From positions 471,982-535,981 of the forward strand of contig NZ_SULH01000001.1 in NCBI RefSeq assembly GCF_007115095.1: a DNA stretch of 64,000 nt, read 5' to 3'. This document shows positions 10,747 through 20,534 of this stretch, piece by piece. The notes below the pieces were generated by a model, which saw only the letters and a program-made list of their open reading frames with translations, did no database searches and was not told where the DNA came from. The translations under genes and the position numbers were made by a program. How positions within the stretch are numbered: position 1 is the first letter of the stretch; each line of letters starts with the position of its first letter. The DNA is from Levilactobacillus enshiensis (GTDB taxonomy: Bacteria; Bacillota; Bacilli; Lactobacillales; Lactobacillaceae).

Positions 10747-11058
10747 ATGCTTATTAAAACTGGTGACAAGGTCCGCGTGATCGCTGGCAAGGATAAAGGT
10801 AAAGAAGGAACTGTTTCCAAAGTCCTGAATGCCAAGAACCGCGTGATCGTTAAAGGCGTCAATATGATTAAGAAGCACCAAAAAGCTTCTCAATCTAATC
10901 CCCAAGGCGGAATTATTGATATTGAAGCACCAATTCACGCATCCAACGTAATGCTCATCGATCCTTCGAACAACGAACCCACCCGGCTTGGCGTTCGAAT
11001 TGAAGATGGTCACAAAGTCCGGTTCGCTAAAAAGTCCGGCGAAACCATCGACAAATAA
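10747..11058 (+). CDS. rplX: 50S ribosomal protein L24
   Basis: L24 is an initiator of 50S assembly with a KOW domain ([18 protein letters not shown] at the N-terminus). The frame is open to 10720, but AAGGAGG at 10730-10736 places the start at the ATG at 10747, giving 103 residues and the usual N-terminus MLIKTGDKV. The C-terminal part reads [22 protein letters not shown]. It lies between rplN and rplE. Confidence 0.96.
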   Translation: MLIKTGDKVRVIAGKDKGKEGTVSKVLNAKNRVIVKGVNMIKKHQKASQSNPQGGIIDIEAPIHASNVMLIDPSNNEPTRLGVRIEDGHKVRFAKKSGETIDK

Positions 11059-11083
11059 TCACTGAAAGGAGGAACATAATTTC

Positions 11084-11626
11084 ATGTCAACTCGTTTAAA
11101 AGAAAAGTACGTTAATGAAATTACCCCATCATTGGTGGAAAAATTTAGCTACAGTTCTATTATGCAAACACCGAAGATCGAAAAGATCGTATTGAACATG
11201 GGTGTTGGTGACGCTGTCTCCAACGCTAAGAACCTCGACGAAGCCGTTGAAGAACTTGGTTTGATTTCTGGTCAAAAGCCATTGGTTACTAAGGCCAAGA
11301 AATCAATCGCAACCTTCCGTCTTCGTGAAGGTATGTCAATCGGTGCTAAGGTTACCCTCCGCGGTGACCGCATGTACGAATTCCTGGACAAGTTAATCAA
11401 CGTGTCATTGCCACGTGTTCGTGACTTCCGTGGTGTTAGCTCCCGTGCCTTCGATGGCCGTGGAAACTACACTTTGGGTGTTAAGGAACAATTAATCTTC
11501 CCAGAAATCAACTTTGACAATGTTAACCGTGTTCGTGGTTTGGACATCGTTATCGTTACCACGGCTAATACTGATGAAGAGTCACGCGAATTGCTGACTC
11601 AATTCGGTATGCCGTTTGCACACTAA
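11084..11626 (+). CDS. rplE: 50S ribosomal protein L5
   Basis: L5 binds 5S rRNA and brings it to the central protuberance, contacting S13 and P-site tRNA. The 180-residue product has the conserved [14 protein letters not shown] segment and [27 protein letters not shown] at 11066-11072 precedes the ATG at 11084. It is followed 20 bases on by the zinc-binding S14 gene. Confidence 0.97.
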   Translation: MSTRLKEKYVNEITPSLVEKFSYSSIMQTPKIEKIVLNMGVGDAVSNAKNLDEAVEELGLISGQKPLVTKAKKSIATFRLREGMSIGAKVTLRGDRMYEFLDKLINVSLPRVRDFRGVSSRAFDGRGNYTLGVKEQLIFPEINFDNVNRVRGLDIVIVTTANTDEESRELLTQFGMPFAH

Positions 11627-11646
11627 TTTAAGGAGGTTCACACAAA

Positions 11647-11832
11647 TTGGCTAAGAAATCTCAAATTGCTAAGAACAAGCGTCCTGCGAAGTTCTCTACT
11701 CAGAATTATACTCGTTGCGAACGTTGTGGACGTCCACACTCTGTTTATCAAAAGTTCCATCTTTGCCGTATCTGCATGCGCGAATTAGCCCACAAGGGTC
11801 AAATTCCTGGCATGAAGAAGGCAAGTTGGTAG
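11647..11832 (+). CDS. rpsZ: 30S ribosomal protein S14, zinc-binding type
   Basis: Short S14 of 61 residues that binds zinc through two CxxC pairs, CERC and CRIC, in the reading [20 protein letters not shown]. This is the C+ form; the longer zinc-free paralogue, if present, is outside the window. Translation starts with TTG, preceded by AAGGAGG at 11631-11637. It stands at the normal rpsN position between rplE and rpsH. Confidence 0.95.
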   Translation: MAKKSQIAKNKRPAKFSTQNYTRCERCGRPHSVYQKFHLCRICMRELAHKGQIPGMKKASW

Positions 11833-11865
11833 ACTGAATTTTAAACAAAGGGAGGGAAATCGTTA

Positions 11866-12264
11866 ATGTCCATGACTGATCCTATTGCAGACTTCTTGAC
11901 GCGGATTCGTAACGCCAACATGGTTCGTCACGAATCACTCGAAGTTCCTGCATCAACAATTAAACGTGACATCGCTGAAATCCTGAAGCGCGAAGGTTTC
12001 ATCCGTAACGTTGAATACATCGATGATGACAAGCAAGGTATCATCCGCGTATTCCTCAAGTACGGCAAAGACAACCAACGTGTTATCAGTGGTTTGAAGC
12101 GTATTTCTAAGCCCGGCTTACGTTCATACGTTAAGGCCGACGCTGTACCAAAGGTATTGAACGGTTTAGGTATCGCCATTATCTCCACCTCTGAAGGTGT
12201 AATTACTGATAAAGAAGCGCGGGCCAAGAAAATCGGTGGCGAAGTTCTCGCCTACGTTTGGTAA
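11866..12264 (+). CDS. rpsH: 30S ribosomal protein S8
   Basis: S8 is a primary binder of the 16S central domain and, in Escherichia coli, the translational repressor of the spc operon. The 132-residue protein begins [23 protein letters not shown] and ends [32 protein letters not shown] at 11851-11856 favours the first ATG at 11866 over a second at 11872. Confidence 0.97.
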   Translation: MSMTDPIADFLTRIRNANMVRHESLEVPASTIKRDIAEILKREGFIRNVEYIDDDKQGIIRVFLKYGKDNQRVISGLKRISKPGLRSYVKADAVPKVLNGLGIAIISTSEGVITDKEARAKKIGGEVLAYVW

Positions 12265-12294
12265 AACTTTTAAGAAGATAGGAGGTGCCTTTCA

Positions 12295-12831
12295 GTGAGT
12301 CGTATTGGTTATAAAACTGTCAACGTCCCAGCCGGCGTTGAAGTTAAACGCGATGGCAATCAAGTAACGGTCAAGGGTCCTAAGGGTTCTTTAACCCGGA
12401 CGTTCTCCGATATCATTTCTATGAAAATTAGTGATGGTGCTGTTGACTTCGATCGTCCAGATAACAACAACAAGACACGTGCCATGCATGGTACGCAACG
12501 GGCTAACTTGAACAACATGGTTGAAGGTGTTGTCAATGGCTTTGCTAAGACCTTGAAGCTGGTCGGTGTTGGTTACCGTGTTCAAGCTAAGGGTAAGACC
12601 CTGGTATTGAGCGTTGGTTACTCCAACCCTGTTGAAATGGCTGTTCCTGAAACCTTGGAAGTTAAGGTTCCAGATAACACCACTATCAACATTTCCGGTA
12701 TCAGCAAGCAAGAAGTCGGTGACTTCGCTGCTGAAGTTCGTGCCGTTCGTTCACCAGAACCTTACAAAGGTAAGGGTATCCGTTACGAAAACGAATTTGT
12801 TCGTATTCGTGAAGGTAAGACCGGTAAGTAG
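12295..12831 (+). CDS. rplF: 50S ribosomal protein L6
   Basis: L6 lies near the factor-binding site of the 50S subunit and consists of two related domains. The 178-residue protein begins [20 protein letters not shown] and carries the family signature [14 protein letters not shown] near the C-terminus. It starts with GTG after GGAGG (12281-12285). rplR follows about 40 bases downstream. Confidence 0.97.
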   Translation: MSRIGYKTVNVPAGVEVKRDGNQVTVKGPKGSLTRTFSDIISMKISDGAVDFDRPDNNNKTRAMHGTQRANLNNMVEGVVNGFAKTLKLVGVGYRVQAKGKTLVLSVGYSNPVEMAVPETLEVKVPDNTTINISGISKQEVGDFAAEVRAVRSPEPYKGKGIRYENEFVRIREGKTGK

Positions 12832-12874
12832 TATCGCAGCTTAGTGCTGATAATTTTACAAAGAGGTGACTATT

Positions 12875-13231
12875 TTGATTACAAAACCAGATAAGAACAA
12901 GACACGTCAAAAGCGTCATATGCGTGTCCGGAACAAAATTTCTGGAACTGCTGAACGCCCACGCTTAAACGTATTCCGCTCTAACAAAAACATCTACGCT
13001 CAAATTATTGATGACGTAGCGGGTGTTACACTTGTTAGTGCCTCGACGTTAGATAGCGAAGTAAGTGGCGACAACAAGACTGACCAAGCTAAAGGCGTTG
13101 GTGAGTTAGTTGCAAAGCGTGCTGTCGAAAAAAATGTTAGCGATGTTGTGTTCGATCGTGGTGGGTATTTATATCATGGCCGTGTTCAAGCATTGGCAGA
13201 AGCTGCTCGCGAAAACGGGCTTAAATTTTAA
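12875..13231 (+). CDS. rplR: 50S ribosomal protein L18
   Basis: L18 binds 5S rRNA in the central protuberance with L5. I start it at the TTG at 12875, which gives the standard 118-residue protein [21 protein letters not shown]; a GTG at 12866 would overlap the Shine-Dalgarno AGAGGTG (12862-12868). The C-terminal [26 protein letters not shown] is typical. Confidence 0.95.
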   Translation: MITKPDKNKTRQKRHMRVRNKISGTAERPRLNVFRSNKNIYAQIIDDVAGVTLVSASTLDSEVSGDNKTDQAKGVGELVAKRAVEKNVSDVVFDRGGYLYHGRVQALAEAARENGLKF

Positions 13232-13253
13232 GAGTAAGGAGGAATAACCACAC

Positions 13254-13757
13254 ATGGCAAAATTTATTGATCCCGACAAGTTAGAACTTGAAGACAACGT
13301 TGTTGCTATCAACCGGATTACCAAGGTTGTAAAAGGTGGCCGTCGTCTGCGGTTCGCTGCGCTTGTAATTGTCGGCGACAAGAACGGTCACGTTGGCTTT
13401 GGTACTGGTAAAGCACAAGAAGTCCCAGAAGCTATTCGTAAGGCCGTTGAAGCTGCTCGTAAGAACCTGATCGAAGTTCCTATCGTGGGAACGACTATTC
13501 CTCACGAAGTCCTCGGTTCATACGGTGGGGGTAAGATCTTACTCAAGCCCGCTGCTGAAGGTTCTGGGGTTACCGCTGGTGGTTCCGTTCGTTCCGTCAT
13601 GGAATTAGCTGGAGTTGCTGACGTTACTTCCAAGCGTTTAGGTTCTAACACGCCGGTCAACGCTGTTCGGGCCACTTTTGCTGGCTTGGCTCAGTTGAAG
13701 CGTGCTGAAGAAGTTGCCGCTCTCCGTGGTGTCTCTCTTCAACACTTAGCTGAATAA
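13254..13757 (+). CDS. rpsE: 30S ribosomal protein S5
   Basis: S5 shapes decoding accuracy at the 30S body-head interface and the mRNA entry. The 167-residue product has an N-terminal double-stranded RNA-binding fold ([21 protein letters not shown]) and the C-terminal S5 domain ([22 protein letters not shown]). AAGGAGG at 13236-13242 precedes the ATG. The spectinomycin-binding loop KVVKGGRR looks wild type. Confidence 0.97.
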   Translation: MAKFIDPDKLELEDNVVAINRITKVVKGGRRLRFAALVIVGDKNGHVGFGTGKAQEVPEAIRKAVEAARKNLIEVPIVGTTIPHEVLGSYGGGKILLKPAAEGSGVTAGGSVRSVMELAGVADVTSKRLGSNTPVNAVRATFAGLAQLKRAEEVAALRGVSLQHLAE

Positions 13758-13771
13758 GGAGGGGTTTTAAA

Positions 13772-13954
13772 ATGGCTCAATTAAAAGTTACTTTAATCCA
13801 TAGTGCTGCTCACCGCCTCCCTAAACAGCGGAAGATTGTGGAAGCTTTAGGTTTACATCGTGTTAACAGCACGGTTGTCCAACCAGATAACGAAGCTACC
13901 CGCGGTGCGCTTTTCCAAATCGCACACTTGATTAAGGTTGAAGAAGTTAAGTAA
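13772..13954 (+). CDS. rpmD: 50S ribosomal protein L30
   Basis: L30 is a small 50S protein found in most but not all bacteria. The 60-residue product matches the family along its length: [33 protein letters not shown], and a C-terminal [13 protein letters not shown] (read in two parts). AAGGAGGGG at 13756-13764 precedes the ATG. It lies 14 bases after rpsE and 35 before rplO. Confidence 0.96.
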   Translation: MAQLKVTLIHSAAHRLPKQRKIVEALGLHRVNSTVVQPDNEATRGALFQIAHLIKVEEVK

Positions 13955-13989
13955 TACACAGATCATTAAATAAGGAGGTGCGCAATAGC

Positions 13990-14424
13990 ATGAAGTTGAA
14001 TGAACTAAAACCTGCTGAAGGCTCACGGAAGGTTCGTAATCGAGTTGGCCGTGGTGATTCATCTGGTAACGGTAAGACTGCTGGTCGTGGCCAAAAGGGT
14101 CAAAAGGCTCGTAGTAAGACTCGTTTGGGTTTTGAAGGTGGCCAAATGCCACTGTACCGTCGTATTCCAAAGCGTGGGTTTACCAACATTAACCGTAAGG
14201 AATTTGCTGTCGTAAACTTGGCTGCTTTGAACGTCTTTGATGATGGTGCTGAAGTTACACCAGCTGCCTTGATTGAAGCTGGAATCGTCAAGAACGAAAA
14301 GGCCGGTATTAAGATCTTAGGTAACGGTGAGTTAACGAAGAAGTTGACGGTTAAGGCCGCTAAATTCTCCAAGTCAGCTGCCGAAGCCATCGTAGCTGCT
14401 GGTGGTAAGACTGAGGTGATTTAA
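13990..14424 (+). CDS. rplO: 50S ribosomal protein L15
   Basis: L15 binds late in 50S assembly. The ATG at 13990 gives 144 residues beginning [21 protein letters not shown]; an in-frame GTG at 13978 overlaps the Shine-Dalgarno AAGGAGGTG (13972-13980) and is rejected. The glycine-rich [12 protein letters not shown] segment and the [13 protein letters not shown] signature are present. The TAA stop overlaps the secY ATG by one base. Confidence 0.96.
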   Translation: MKLNELKPAEGSRKVRNRVGRGDSSGNGKTAGRGQKGQKARSKTRLGFEGGQMPLYRRIPKRGFTNINRKEFAVVNLAALNVFDDGAEVTPAALIEAGIVKNEKAGIKILGNGELTKKLTVKAAKFSKSAAEAIVAAGGKTEVI

Positions 14425-15734
14425 TGCTATCAAGCTTGAAAAACGCCTTTAAGATTAAAGACATTCGTAAAAAGATTCTCTTTACTCTATTGGTTTTGAT
14501 TGTCTTTCGGTTGGGTACTTATATTACCGTCCCCGGCATTAACGCAAAGGCACTTCAAAGCGTTGCGTCTTCTGGATTGGTTAGTATTTTAGATACCTTC
14601 AGTGGTGGTGGGTTAACCAATTATTCCATCTTCGCGATGGGGGTTTCACCTTACATCACTGCACAAATCGTTATTCAATTGCTACAAATGGACATCGTTC
14701 CGCGCTTCGTTGAATGGAGTAAGCAAGGGGACGTTGGTCGGCGTAAATTGAACCAGGCAACGCGGTACTTAGCGATTGCGTTAGCCTTCGTTCAATCCAT
14801 CGGGATCACGGCTGGTTTTAGTGCTTTAAGCTCACTGAAATTAGTCCAAAACCCAAGTGTTGCAACGTACTTGTCAATCGGGTTAATCCTGACTGGTGGG
14901 ACCATGTTGACCACTTGGATGGGTGATATGATTACCGATCGTGGTCTTGGTAACGGGATTTCAATGATTATCTTTGCGGGTATCATTGCTCGGACACCAA
15001 AATCTGTTTACCAACTTTACCAAACTTACTTTGTCGATGCTGATAAAGGGACTTTGTGGAAGAGTGTCTTGTTCATTCTTGGGTTGATCGTGTTAGTTCT
15101 GATTATTGTGACCTTCACTACGTGGGTTCAACAAGCGGAACGGCGGGTCCCAATTCAATACACTCGGCGAGTATCTGGTTCACCAGATAGTAGCTACCTT
15201 CCATTAAAGGTCAACGTTGCCGGTGTTATTCCAGTTATCTTTGCGAGTTCGTTTATTGCGACGCCACAGACTATTCTGATGGCATTCCAAAACACCCACT
15301 CTCAAGATGCTTGGTATCAAACACTGACGGACGTCTTTAACATGCAAACGGTCGATGGCGCCATTTTGTACACCGTTCTGATCGTTGTGTTCACGTTCTT
15401 CTATGCGTTCGTGCAAGTTAACCCAGAAAAGTTAGCTGAGAACCTGCAAAAGCAGGGGAGCTACATTCCTGGTGTTTGGCCTGGTCACGAAACACAATCA
15501 TATGTTTCCAGCTTGTTGATGCGCCTCAGCACTGTGGGTGCGCTCTTCCTTGGATTCATTTCCTTGATTCCGTTATTAGCCCAAAACCTTTGGGACTTAG
15601 ATGAGTCAATTGGTTTAGGTGGTACCAGCCTCTTAATCGTCGTTGGTGTGGCTATCGAAACCATGCGGCAAGTTGACGGATTGATGATGAAGCGCGAATA
15701 CGTTGGCTTTATCCAAGATCCAGAACCAGCTTAA
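14424..15734 (+). CDS. secY: Protein translocase subunit SecY
   Basis: Channel-forming subunit of the SecYEG translocon that exports proteins and inserts membrane proteins. The 436 residues contain ten predicted membrane segments, including the plug-region segment TFSGGGLTNYSIFAMGVSPYITA and the cytoplasmic loop QAERRVPIQYTRR that contacts SecA and ribosome. It is translationally coupled to rplO through a one-base overlap. A weak terminator-like hairpin follows before adk. Confidence 0.97.
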   Translation: MLSSLKNAFKIKDIRKKILFTLLVLIVFRLGTYITVPGINAKALQSVASSGLVSILDTFSGGGLTNYSIFAMGVSPYITAQIVIQLLQMDIVPRFVEWSKQGDVGRRKLNQATRYLAIALAFVQSIGITAGFSALSSLKLVQNPSVATYLSIGLILTGGTMLTTWMGDMITDRGLGNGISMIIFAGIIARTPKSVYQLYQTYFVDADKGTLWKSVLFILGLIVLVLIIVTFTTWVQQAERRVPIQYTRRVSGSPDSSYLPLKVNVAGVIPVIFASSFIATPQTILMAFQNTHSQDAWYQTLTDVFNMQTVDGAILYTVLIVVFTFFYAFVQVNPEKLAENLQKQGSYIPGVWPGHETQSYVSSLLMRLSTVGALFLGFISLIPLLAQNLWDLDESIGLGGTSLLIVVGVAIETMRQVDGLMMKREYVGFIQDPEPA

Positions 15735-15744
15735 TGAGTTTCCA

Positions 15745-15786
15745 GCGGGTGTGTTGATCTTTTAGCACACCTGCTTGTGTTTTTCG
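15745..15786 (+). terminator. Weak terminator or attenuator between secY and adk
   Basis: GCGGGTGTG (15745-15753) pairs with CACACCTGC (15766-15774) with one G-U, followed by TTGTGTTTTT. The interrupted T tract suggests partial read-through into adk. Confidence 0.5.
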
Positions 15787-15814
15787 GGTAAATTTTCGAA
15801 TAAGGAGAACGAAC

Positions 15815-16474
15815 ATGACAGCTATGAATTTAATTCTCATGGGTCTACCGGGTGCCGGTAAAGGGACTCAAGCCGAAAAGATTATCAAGGAGTTCCACTT
15901 ACCGCATATTTCTACGGGAGATATCTTCCGTGAAGCGATGAAGAACGAAACTGAAATGGGATTGGCAGCGAAGAAGTTTATCGACAAAGGTGAATTGGTA
16001 CCGGACGAAGTTACGAACGGAATTGTTCGCGACCGGTTAGCCCAAGCTGACACCAAAGACGGGTTCATGTTGGATGGATTCCCCCGTTCCATTGTTCAAG
16101 CCGAAGCGTTAGATACCTTTGGCCCAGAACTGGATCGGACCATCAACGCCGTGATCAACATTCACGTTGAACCAGATGTCTTGGTCGAGCGCCTTTCTGG
16201 TCGTTACATTTGCCGCAACTGTGGGGCAACTTACCACAAGCTGTACAAGCAGCCTAAAGTTGAAGGTACGTGTGATGTCTGTGGTAGTCATGACTTCTAT
16301 CAACGTGAGGACGACAAGCCTGAAACGGTGAAGAATCGTTTGGCGGTTAATCTGAAAATGAATACACCGCTGGTTGATTACTACACCAAGAAGGGGTTAT
16401 TGTTCACCGTTGATGGTGACCGTGACATCGATGACGTGTACGTCGACATCGAAAAGATCCTTAAGAGCTTGTAG
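15815..16474 (+). CDS. adk: Adenylate kinase, zinc-containing lid
   Basis: Interconverts ATP + AMP and 2 ADP. The 219-residue protein has the P-loop GLPGAGKGT at residues 10-18, the AMP-binding STGDIFR and the DGFPR motif. The lid carries four cysteines (C133, C136, C153, C156) as CRNC and CDVC, the structural zinc site of Gram-positive enzymes. AAGGAG at 15802-15807 favours the ATG at 15815 over one at 15824. Position after secY is standard. Confidence 0.96.
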   Translation: MTAMNLILMGLPGAGKGTQAEKIIKEFHLPHISTGDIFREAMKNETEMGLAAKKFIDKGELVPDEVTNGIVRDRLAQADTKDGFMLDGFPRSIVQAEALDTFGPELDRTINAVINIHVEPDVLVERLSGRYICRNCGATYHKLYKQPKVEGTCDVCGSHDFYQREDDKPETVKNRLAVNLKMNTPLVDYYTKKGLLFTVDGDRDIDDVYVDIEKILKSL

Positions 16475-16488
16475 TCTGCACTAAGTTC

Positions 16489-16517
16489 TTGCTTACTATC
16501 GAGAAATATGGTAGACT
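16489..16517 (+). promoter_or_regulatory. Candidate promoter for infA and the alpha section
   Basis: TTGCTT (16489-16494), 17-base spacer, TAGACT (16512-16517), in the 164-base gap after adk. Confidence 0.45.
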
Positions 16518-16524
16518 TATTCAG

Positions 16525-16625
16525 GTTTAGCCTGTAAATGGCGCGCTGTCGCGATTCACAGGTGCTAGGTGGGAGCAAAGTCTTTGTTCCTACTGCTTTT
16601 ACGTGTAGTTTACACGCAAGAAAAA
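16525..16625 (+). other. Structured leader before infA
   Basis: Three successive inverted repeats: CCTGTAAAT...ATTCACAGG at 16530-16562 (imperfect), GTGGGAGCAAAG with CTTTGTTCCTAC around 16569-16593, and CGTGTAG-TTTA-CACG near 16602-16616. No T tract follows. A cis-regulatory role is possible but not shown. Confidence 0.35.
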
Positions 16626-16638
16626 GGGAGGTACTTTC

Positions 16639-16857
16639 GTGGCGAAAAGCGATGTCATCGAAGTCGAAGGTAAAGTTACCGAAACATTACCCAACGCGAT
16701 GTTTCGGGTCGAATTAGAAAACGGTCATGAGATTCTCGCTCACGTCTCCGGTAAGATTCGGATGCATTACATTCGGATTCTGCCTGGTGATCGAGTAACT
16801 GTTGAAATGTCACCGTATGACTTGTCTAAAGGCCGGATTACTTATCGCTTTAAGTAA
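16639..16857 (+). CDS. infA: Translation initiation factor IF-1
   Basis: IF-1 binds the ribosomal A site during initiation. The 72-residue OB-fold protein reads [20 protein letters not shown] and ends in the typical [13 protein letters not shown]. It starts with GTG after GGGAGG (16626-16631). It lies between adk and rpmJ, the usual place in Firmicutes (map is not present here). Confidence 0.97.
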   Translation: MAKSDVIEVEGKVTETLPNAMFRVELENGHEILAHVSGKIRMHYIRILPGDRVTVEMSPYDLSKGRITYRFK

Positions 16858-16885
16858 CGGTTAGACAGATGTAGGAGGGATATTC

Positions 16886-17005
16886 ATGAAAGTAAGACCA
16901 TCAGTTAAGCCAATGTGCGAACACTGCAAGGTTATCAAGCGTAAGGGCCGAGTAATGGTTATTTGCTCAGCTAACCCTAAGCATAAACAACGCCAGGGTA
17001 AGTAA
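16886..17005 (+). CDS. rpmJ: 50S ribosomal protein L36, zinc-binding form
   Basis: A 39-residue basic protein beginning [19 protein letters not shown], the smallest ribosomal protein. The zinc ligands are C11, C14, C27 and H33, as in the C+ form of L36. AGGAGGG at 16873-16879 precedes the ATG at 16886. It is co-directional between infA and rpsM and is easily missed because of its size. Confidence 0.95.
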   Translation: MKVRPSVKPMCEHCKVIKRKGRVMVICSANPKHKQRQGK

Positions 17006-17030
17006 TTCAATTTATAGGAGGTGCAATTAA

Positions 17031-17396
17031 ATGCCACGTATTGCTGGAGTGGATTTACCACGTGATAAGAAAATCGCTTACGGTTTGACTTACATTTTTG
17101 GTATTGGTATCAACACCGCACATAAGATTGTTGCGGATGCTGGAGTCTCAGAAGATGTTCGGGTTCGCGATATGACACCTGATCAAGAAGACAAGATTCG
17201 TGCCGAAGTTGACAAGTACAAGGTTGAAGGTGACTTACGTCGTGAAGTTAGCCTGAACATCAAGAACTTGCAAGAAATCGGTTCATACCGTGGTATGCGT
17301 CACCGTCGGGGTTTGCCTGTTCGCGGTCAACATACCAAAAACAATGCCCGCACTCGGAAGGGTAAAGCCGTTTCCGTTGCCGGTAAGAAGAAGTAA
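17031..17396 (+). CDS. rpsM: 30S ribosomal protein S13
   Basis: S13 sits in the 30S head and bridges to L5 and the P-site tRNA. The 121-residue product has the helix-two-turn-helix domain ([20 protein letters not shown]) and the C-terminal [20 protein letters not shown] tail that reaches the tRNA. AGGAGG at 17016-17021 precedes the ATG. It starts the alpha section. Confidence 0.97.
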   Translation: MPRIAGVDLPRDKKIAYGLTYIFGIGINTAHKIVADAGVSEDVRVRDMTPDQEDKIRAEVDKYKVEGDLRREVSLNIKNLQEIGSYRGMRHRRGLPVRGQHTKNNARTRKGKAVSVAGKKK

Positions 17397-17413
17397 AGGA
17401 GGGTTAACACTTT

Positions 17414-17803
17414 ATGGCTACTAGAAAAACTAGTCGCAAGCGTCGGGTCAAGAAGAATATTGAAGCCGGTGTTGCACACATTCATGCTACGTTTAACAAC
17501 ACATTAGTTATGATCACTGACGTTCAAGGGAACGCCATTGCTTGGTCATCAGCTGGTGCCTTAGGATTCAAGGGTAGTCGGAAGTCAACGCCATTTGCTG
17601 CTCAAATGGCCGCTGAAGCCGCTGCTAAAGCCTCAATGGAACATGGTATCAAAGCCGTTGAAGTTGCTGTTAAGGGTCCTGGTTCAGGACGTGAAGCTGC
17701 TATCCGTGCTATCCAAGCTACTGGGGTAGAAGTTACTGCTATTCGCGATGTCACCCCAGTTCCTCATAATGGGACTCGTCCTCCAAAGCGCCGTCGGGTT
17801 TAA
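17414..17803 (+). CDS. rpsK: 30S ribosomal protein S11
   Basis: S11 forms the platform of the 30S subunit and helps select the correct tRNA. The 129-residue protein contains [18 protein letters not shown] and ends in [25 protein letters not shown] at 17396-17403 overlaps the end of rpsM and precedes the ATG by ten bases. rpsD, sometimes in this operon, is absent from it here. Confidence 0.97.
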   Translation: MATRKTSRKRRVKKNIEAGVAHIHATFNNTLVMITDVQGNAIAWSSAGALGFKGSRKSTPFAAQMAAEAAAKASMEHGIKAVEVAVKGPGSGREAAIRAIQATGVEVTAIRDVTPVPHNGTRPPKRRRV

Positions 17804-17890
17804 CGTGAGCGTTTCATTAATGAGGGCAACCTTCATGATGGGATTGACTTATAGGAGCTCAACGCGGTTTGAAAGGGGTAAACGATAAGA

Positions 17891-18841
17891 ATGATTGAAT
17901 TTGAAAAGCCTAACATTCATAAAATTGATGAAAGTAGCAACTACGGTAAGTTTATTGTCGAACCGTTGGAACGTGGTTACGGGACAACGCTAGGGAATTC
18001 CTTACGGCGGATCTTGCTTTCTTCATTACCTGGTGCAGCTGTTACCAGCATTCAAATCGACGGGGTTCTGCATGAATTCTCTACTATCGAAGGTGTCGTT
18101 GAAGACGTCACGCAAATCATCTTAAATGTTAAGAAGATTGCGTTGAAGCTCAACGGTTCTGACGACCAAGAGGAAACCATGGAGATCAACGTTAAGGGTC
18201 CTGCTCAAGTTACCGCTGGTGACATTGTCGCAGGCGCTGACGTCGATGTGTTGAACCCAGATCTGTACATTGCTACAGTTGCGGATGGGGCAACGTTCCA
18301 CATGCGGATGACAGCGGATAAGGGCCGTGGTTATGTTTCTGCTGACGAGAATAAGACTCGCAACACGGATATGCCAATTGGTGTCTTAGCCGTAGATTCC
18401 ATTTACACCCCAATCGAACGGGTTAACTACCAAGTAGAGAATGCACGGGTTGGCCAACGGGCTGACTACGATAAATTGACCCTGGATGTTTGGACAAACG
18501 GTTCAATTAATCCAAGCGAAGCCATTGCTCTGGCTGCTAAGATCTTGACCGAACATCTGGCTATGTTTGTCGACTTGACCGACGAAGCTAAGAATGCGGA
18601 AATCATGGTTGAAAAGGAAGAGACTCACAAGGAAAAGATGCTTGAGATGACTATCGAAGAGCTCGACTTGTCCGTCCGTTCGTACAACTGTTTGAAGCGT
18701 GCTGGTATCAACACGGTTCAAGAATTGACTAATAAGACCGAAGCAGACATGATGAAGGTTCGTAACTTGGGTCGCAAGTCCCTTGAAGAAGTTAAGGCTA
18801 AGTTAAGCGACTTAGGGTTATCACTTCGGAAGGAAGACTAA
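17891..18841 (+). CDS. rpoA: DNA-directed RNA polymerase subunit alpha
   Basis: Alpha subunit that dimerises to seed RNA polymerase assembly and contacts UP elements and activators. The 316 residues comprise an N-terminal assembly domain to about residue 235 ([21 protein letters not shown]) and a C-terminal DNA-binding domain from about 250 ([19 protein letters not shown]... [15 protein letters not shown]). GAAAGGGG at 17871-17878 precedes the ATG. It is co-transcribed with rpsK and rplQ as in other bacilli. Confidence 0.97.
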   Translation: MIEFEKPNIHKIDESSNYGKFIVEPLERGYGTTLGNSLRRILLSSLPGAAVTSIQIDGVLHEFSTIEGVVEDVTQIILNVKKIALKLNGSDDQEETMEINVKGPAQVTAGDIVAGADVDVLNPDLYIATVADGATFHMRMTADKGRGYVSADENKTRNTDMPIGVLAVDSIYTPIERVNYQVENARVGQRADYDKLTLDVWTNGSINPSEAIALAAKILTEHLAMFVDLTDEAKNAEIMVEKEETHKEKMLEMTIEELDLSVRSYNCLKRAGINTVQELTNKTEADMMKVRNLGRKSLEEVKAKLSDLGLSLRKED

Positions 18842-18871
18842 TTTTAGACACTCAAAGGAGGGTTTCTGGTT

Positions 18872-19255
18872 ATGAGTTACCGTAAATTACAACGGACTAG
18901 TTCTCAACGTCGTGCATTATTACGCGATTTGACTACCAGTTTAATTTTGAACGGCCGCATCGAAACGACTGAAGCACGCGCTAAGGAAGTTCGTAAGACG
19001 GCTGACCAAATGATTACCTTGGGCAAGCAAGGCGACTTACATGCTCGTCGGCAAGCTGCTGCTTTCATCCGTAACGTAGTTGCAGATGTTAAGGAAGACG
19101 GCGACGATGTCGTTGTTACCAGCGCATTGCAAAAGGTATTCAGCGAATTAGCACCTAAGTACGCAGACCGTAAAGGTGGTTACACGCGTATCTTAAAGAC
19201 GATGCCTCGTCGCGGTGATGGTGCCGCTATGGCTATCTTGGAATTCGTTGACTAA
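18872..19255 (+). CDS. rplQ: 50S ribosomal protein L17
   Basis: L17 lies near the tunnel exit of the 50S subunit. The 127-residue protein begins [20 protein letters not shown], with the central [15 protein letters not shown] and the C-terminal [23 protein letters not shown] (read in part). AAGGAGGG at 18856-18863 precedes the ATG. It is the last gene of the ribosomal block. Confidence 0.97.
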   Translation: MSYRKLQRTSSQRRALLRDLTTSLILNGRIETTEARAKEVRKTADQMITLGKQGDLHARRQAAAFIRNVVADVKEDGDDVVVTSALQKVFSELAPKYADRKGGYTRILKTMPRRGDGAAMAILEFVD

Positions 19256-19626
19256 TCTTTGGTTAACAGTTTTCGGGAGTAATCACGTCCCTAAACGTGG
19301 TACAAATATGCATTAAATTAATCACTAGAACCATGTGGTATAGAGCGCTATGATGATGGGGAATTTCCGAGTCTAGCTTGAATGGGGGCTAACGCCTCAG
19401 CGCCGCTGGTTTGTTAGTGATTTTTTTGTACCCATTTTTTGGTTCAGACTATGATGTAATGGGCGATCAGACTCAAATGTGATCGGGGAATCACTAAGCC
19501 TACTGGAACGCGGCCTTAACCCCCTTCACACTGGGGCGTTAGCGCACACGATGACTACCACAGAGTGACCGTTGGCAGTCACAGAGGGCGGTAACTGAAT
19601 ATATTTGTTCCCGAACACTTCGGGTT
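19256..19626 (+). other. Structured non-coding region after rplQ
   Basis: No ORF is supported. AATCACTA-N2-ACCA (19320-19333) can pair with TGGT-N4-TTAGTGATT (19405-19422), enclosing about 70 bases and ending in seven T, so this is probably the block's terminator around an extra structured RNA. A second, oppositely oriented partner follows: GCTAACGCCTCAGCG (19389-19403) matches 13 of 15 bases of the reverse complement of 19529-19543, and AATCACTAAG recurs at 19490. A small hairpin CCCGAA-CAC-TTCGGG lies at 19610-19624. Confidence 0.4.
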
Positions 19627-19638
19627 TGCTTGAATATT

Positions 19639-19647
19639 TGGTATAAT
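19639..19647 (+). promoter_or_regulatory. Extended -10 promoter for the ecf genes
   Basis: TG-G-TATAAT at 19639-19647, 36 bases before ecfA1. No good -35 at the right distance, consistent with an extended -10 promoter. Confidence 0.5.
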
Positions 19648-19682
19648 TACCGGTGACATTTTGCGTAAGGAGATGACGGCTG

Positions 19683-20534
19683 ATGGCAAACATCATTGAA
19701 GTTGCACATCTATCGTATCGTTATCGTAACGGTGAACAGGACGCCGATCAGCGCCCGGCGTTAAATGACGTTAGTTTCACCGTTCAGGCCGGTGAGTGGT
19801 TGGCCATCGTCGGTCATAACGGGAGTGGTAAGTCGACGTTAGCGAAGTCGTTAGACGGTCTCTTGCCGTTCACCGAAGGAACCATCACGGTGGGGGGGAT
19901 TACATTGACCCCTGCGACCGTCTGGCAGGTTCGGGAGAAAATCGGGATGATCTTCCAGAACCCCGATAATCAATTCGTGGGCGCCACCGTTGAAGATGAC
20001 GTCGCCTTTGGTCTGGAGAACCGCCAGATTGCGCGTGCCGACATGTTGCCACGCGTTCAAGCGGCCATTGAAGAGGTCGGCATGACTGAGTTTGCGCACC
20101 GCGAACCCAGCTCCCTTTCTGGTGGCCAGAAACAACGGGTGGCGCTCGCCGGTATCGTGGCGATTGCACCAGATATTCTGATTCTGGATGAAGCCACTAG
20201 TATGCTGGATCCCCAAGGACGGCGGGAGATGCTCGCTCTGGTGCGGCAATTGCGCACTGACCAGCACCTGACCGTCATCTCCATTACCCATGACATCGAT
20301 GAGGCAGCCAATGCCGACCGGGTGTTGGTGATCGATGATGGTCGTCTGGTTGAGGAAGCGGACCCCGCCACTATTTTTGCGCAAGGTGAGCGCCTCACGC
20401 AACTTGGCTTGGATTTACCCTTTACTTCAAAATTACAGGCTGCTTTACGGCAACGGGGGATCACACCACCGGACGGCTATCTGACAACTGCGGAAATGGA
20501 GGCATGGTTGTGGCAATCTCTTTCGAACACGTAA
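19683..20534 (+). CDS. ecfA1: ECF transporter ATPase EcfA1
   Basis: One of the two ABC ATPases that power group II energy-coupling-factor vitamin and metal importers. The 283-residue protein has Walker [10 protein letters not shown] at residues 44-52, the Q-loop at 92, the signature LSGGQ at 145-149, Walker B ILILDE at 165-170 and the H-loop in SITHDID. AAGGAG (19668-19673) precedes the ATG. Its 3' end overlaps ecfA2 by 25 bases. The substrate-binding S components must be encoded elsewhere. Confidence 0.95.
   Translation: MANIIEVAHLSYRYRNGEQDADQRPALNDVSFTVQAGEWLAIVGHNGSGKSTLAKSLDGLLPFTEGTITVGGITLTPATVWQVREKIGMIFQNPDNQFVGATVEDDVAFGLENRQIARADMLPRVQAAIEEVGMTEFAHREPSSLSGGQKQRVALAGIVAIAPDILILDEATSMLDPQGRREMLALVRQLRTDQHLTVISITHDIDEAANADRVLVIDDGRLVEEADPATIFAQGERLTQLGLDLPFTSKLQAALRQRGITPPDGYLTTAEMEAWLWQSLSNT

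Noticed and set aside
19851..20464. Several long minus-strand frames opposite ecfA1 (up to 183 codons)
   Set aside because: Shadows of a GC-rich ATPase gene; the plus frame has complete ABC motifs.
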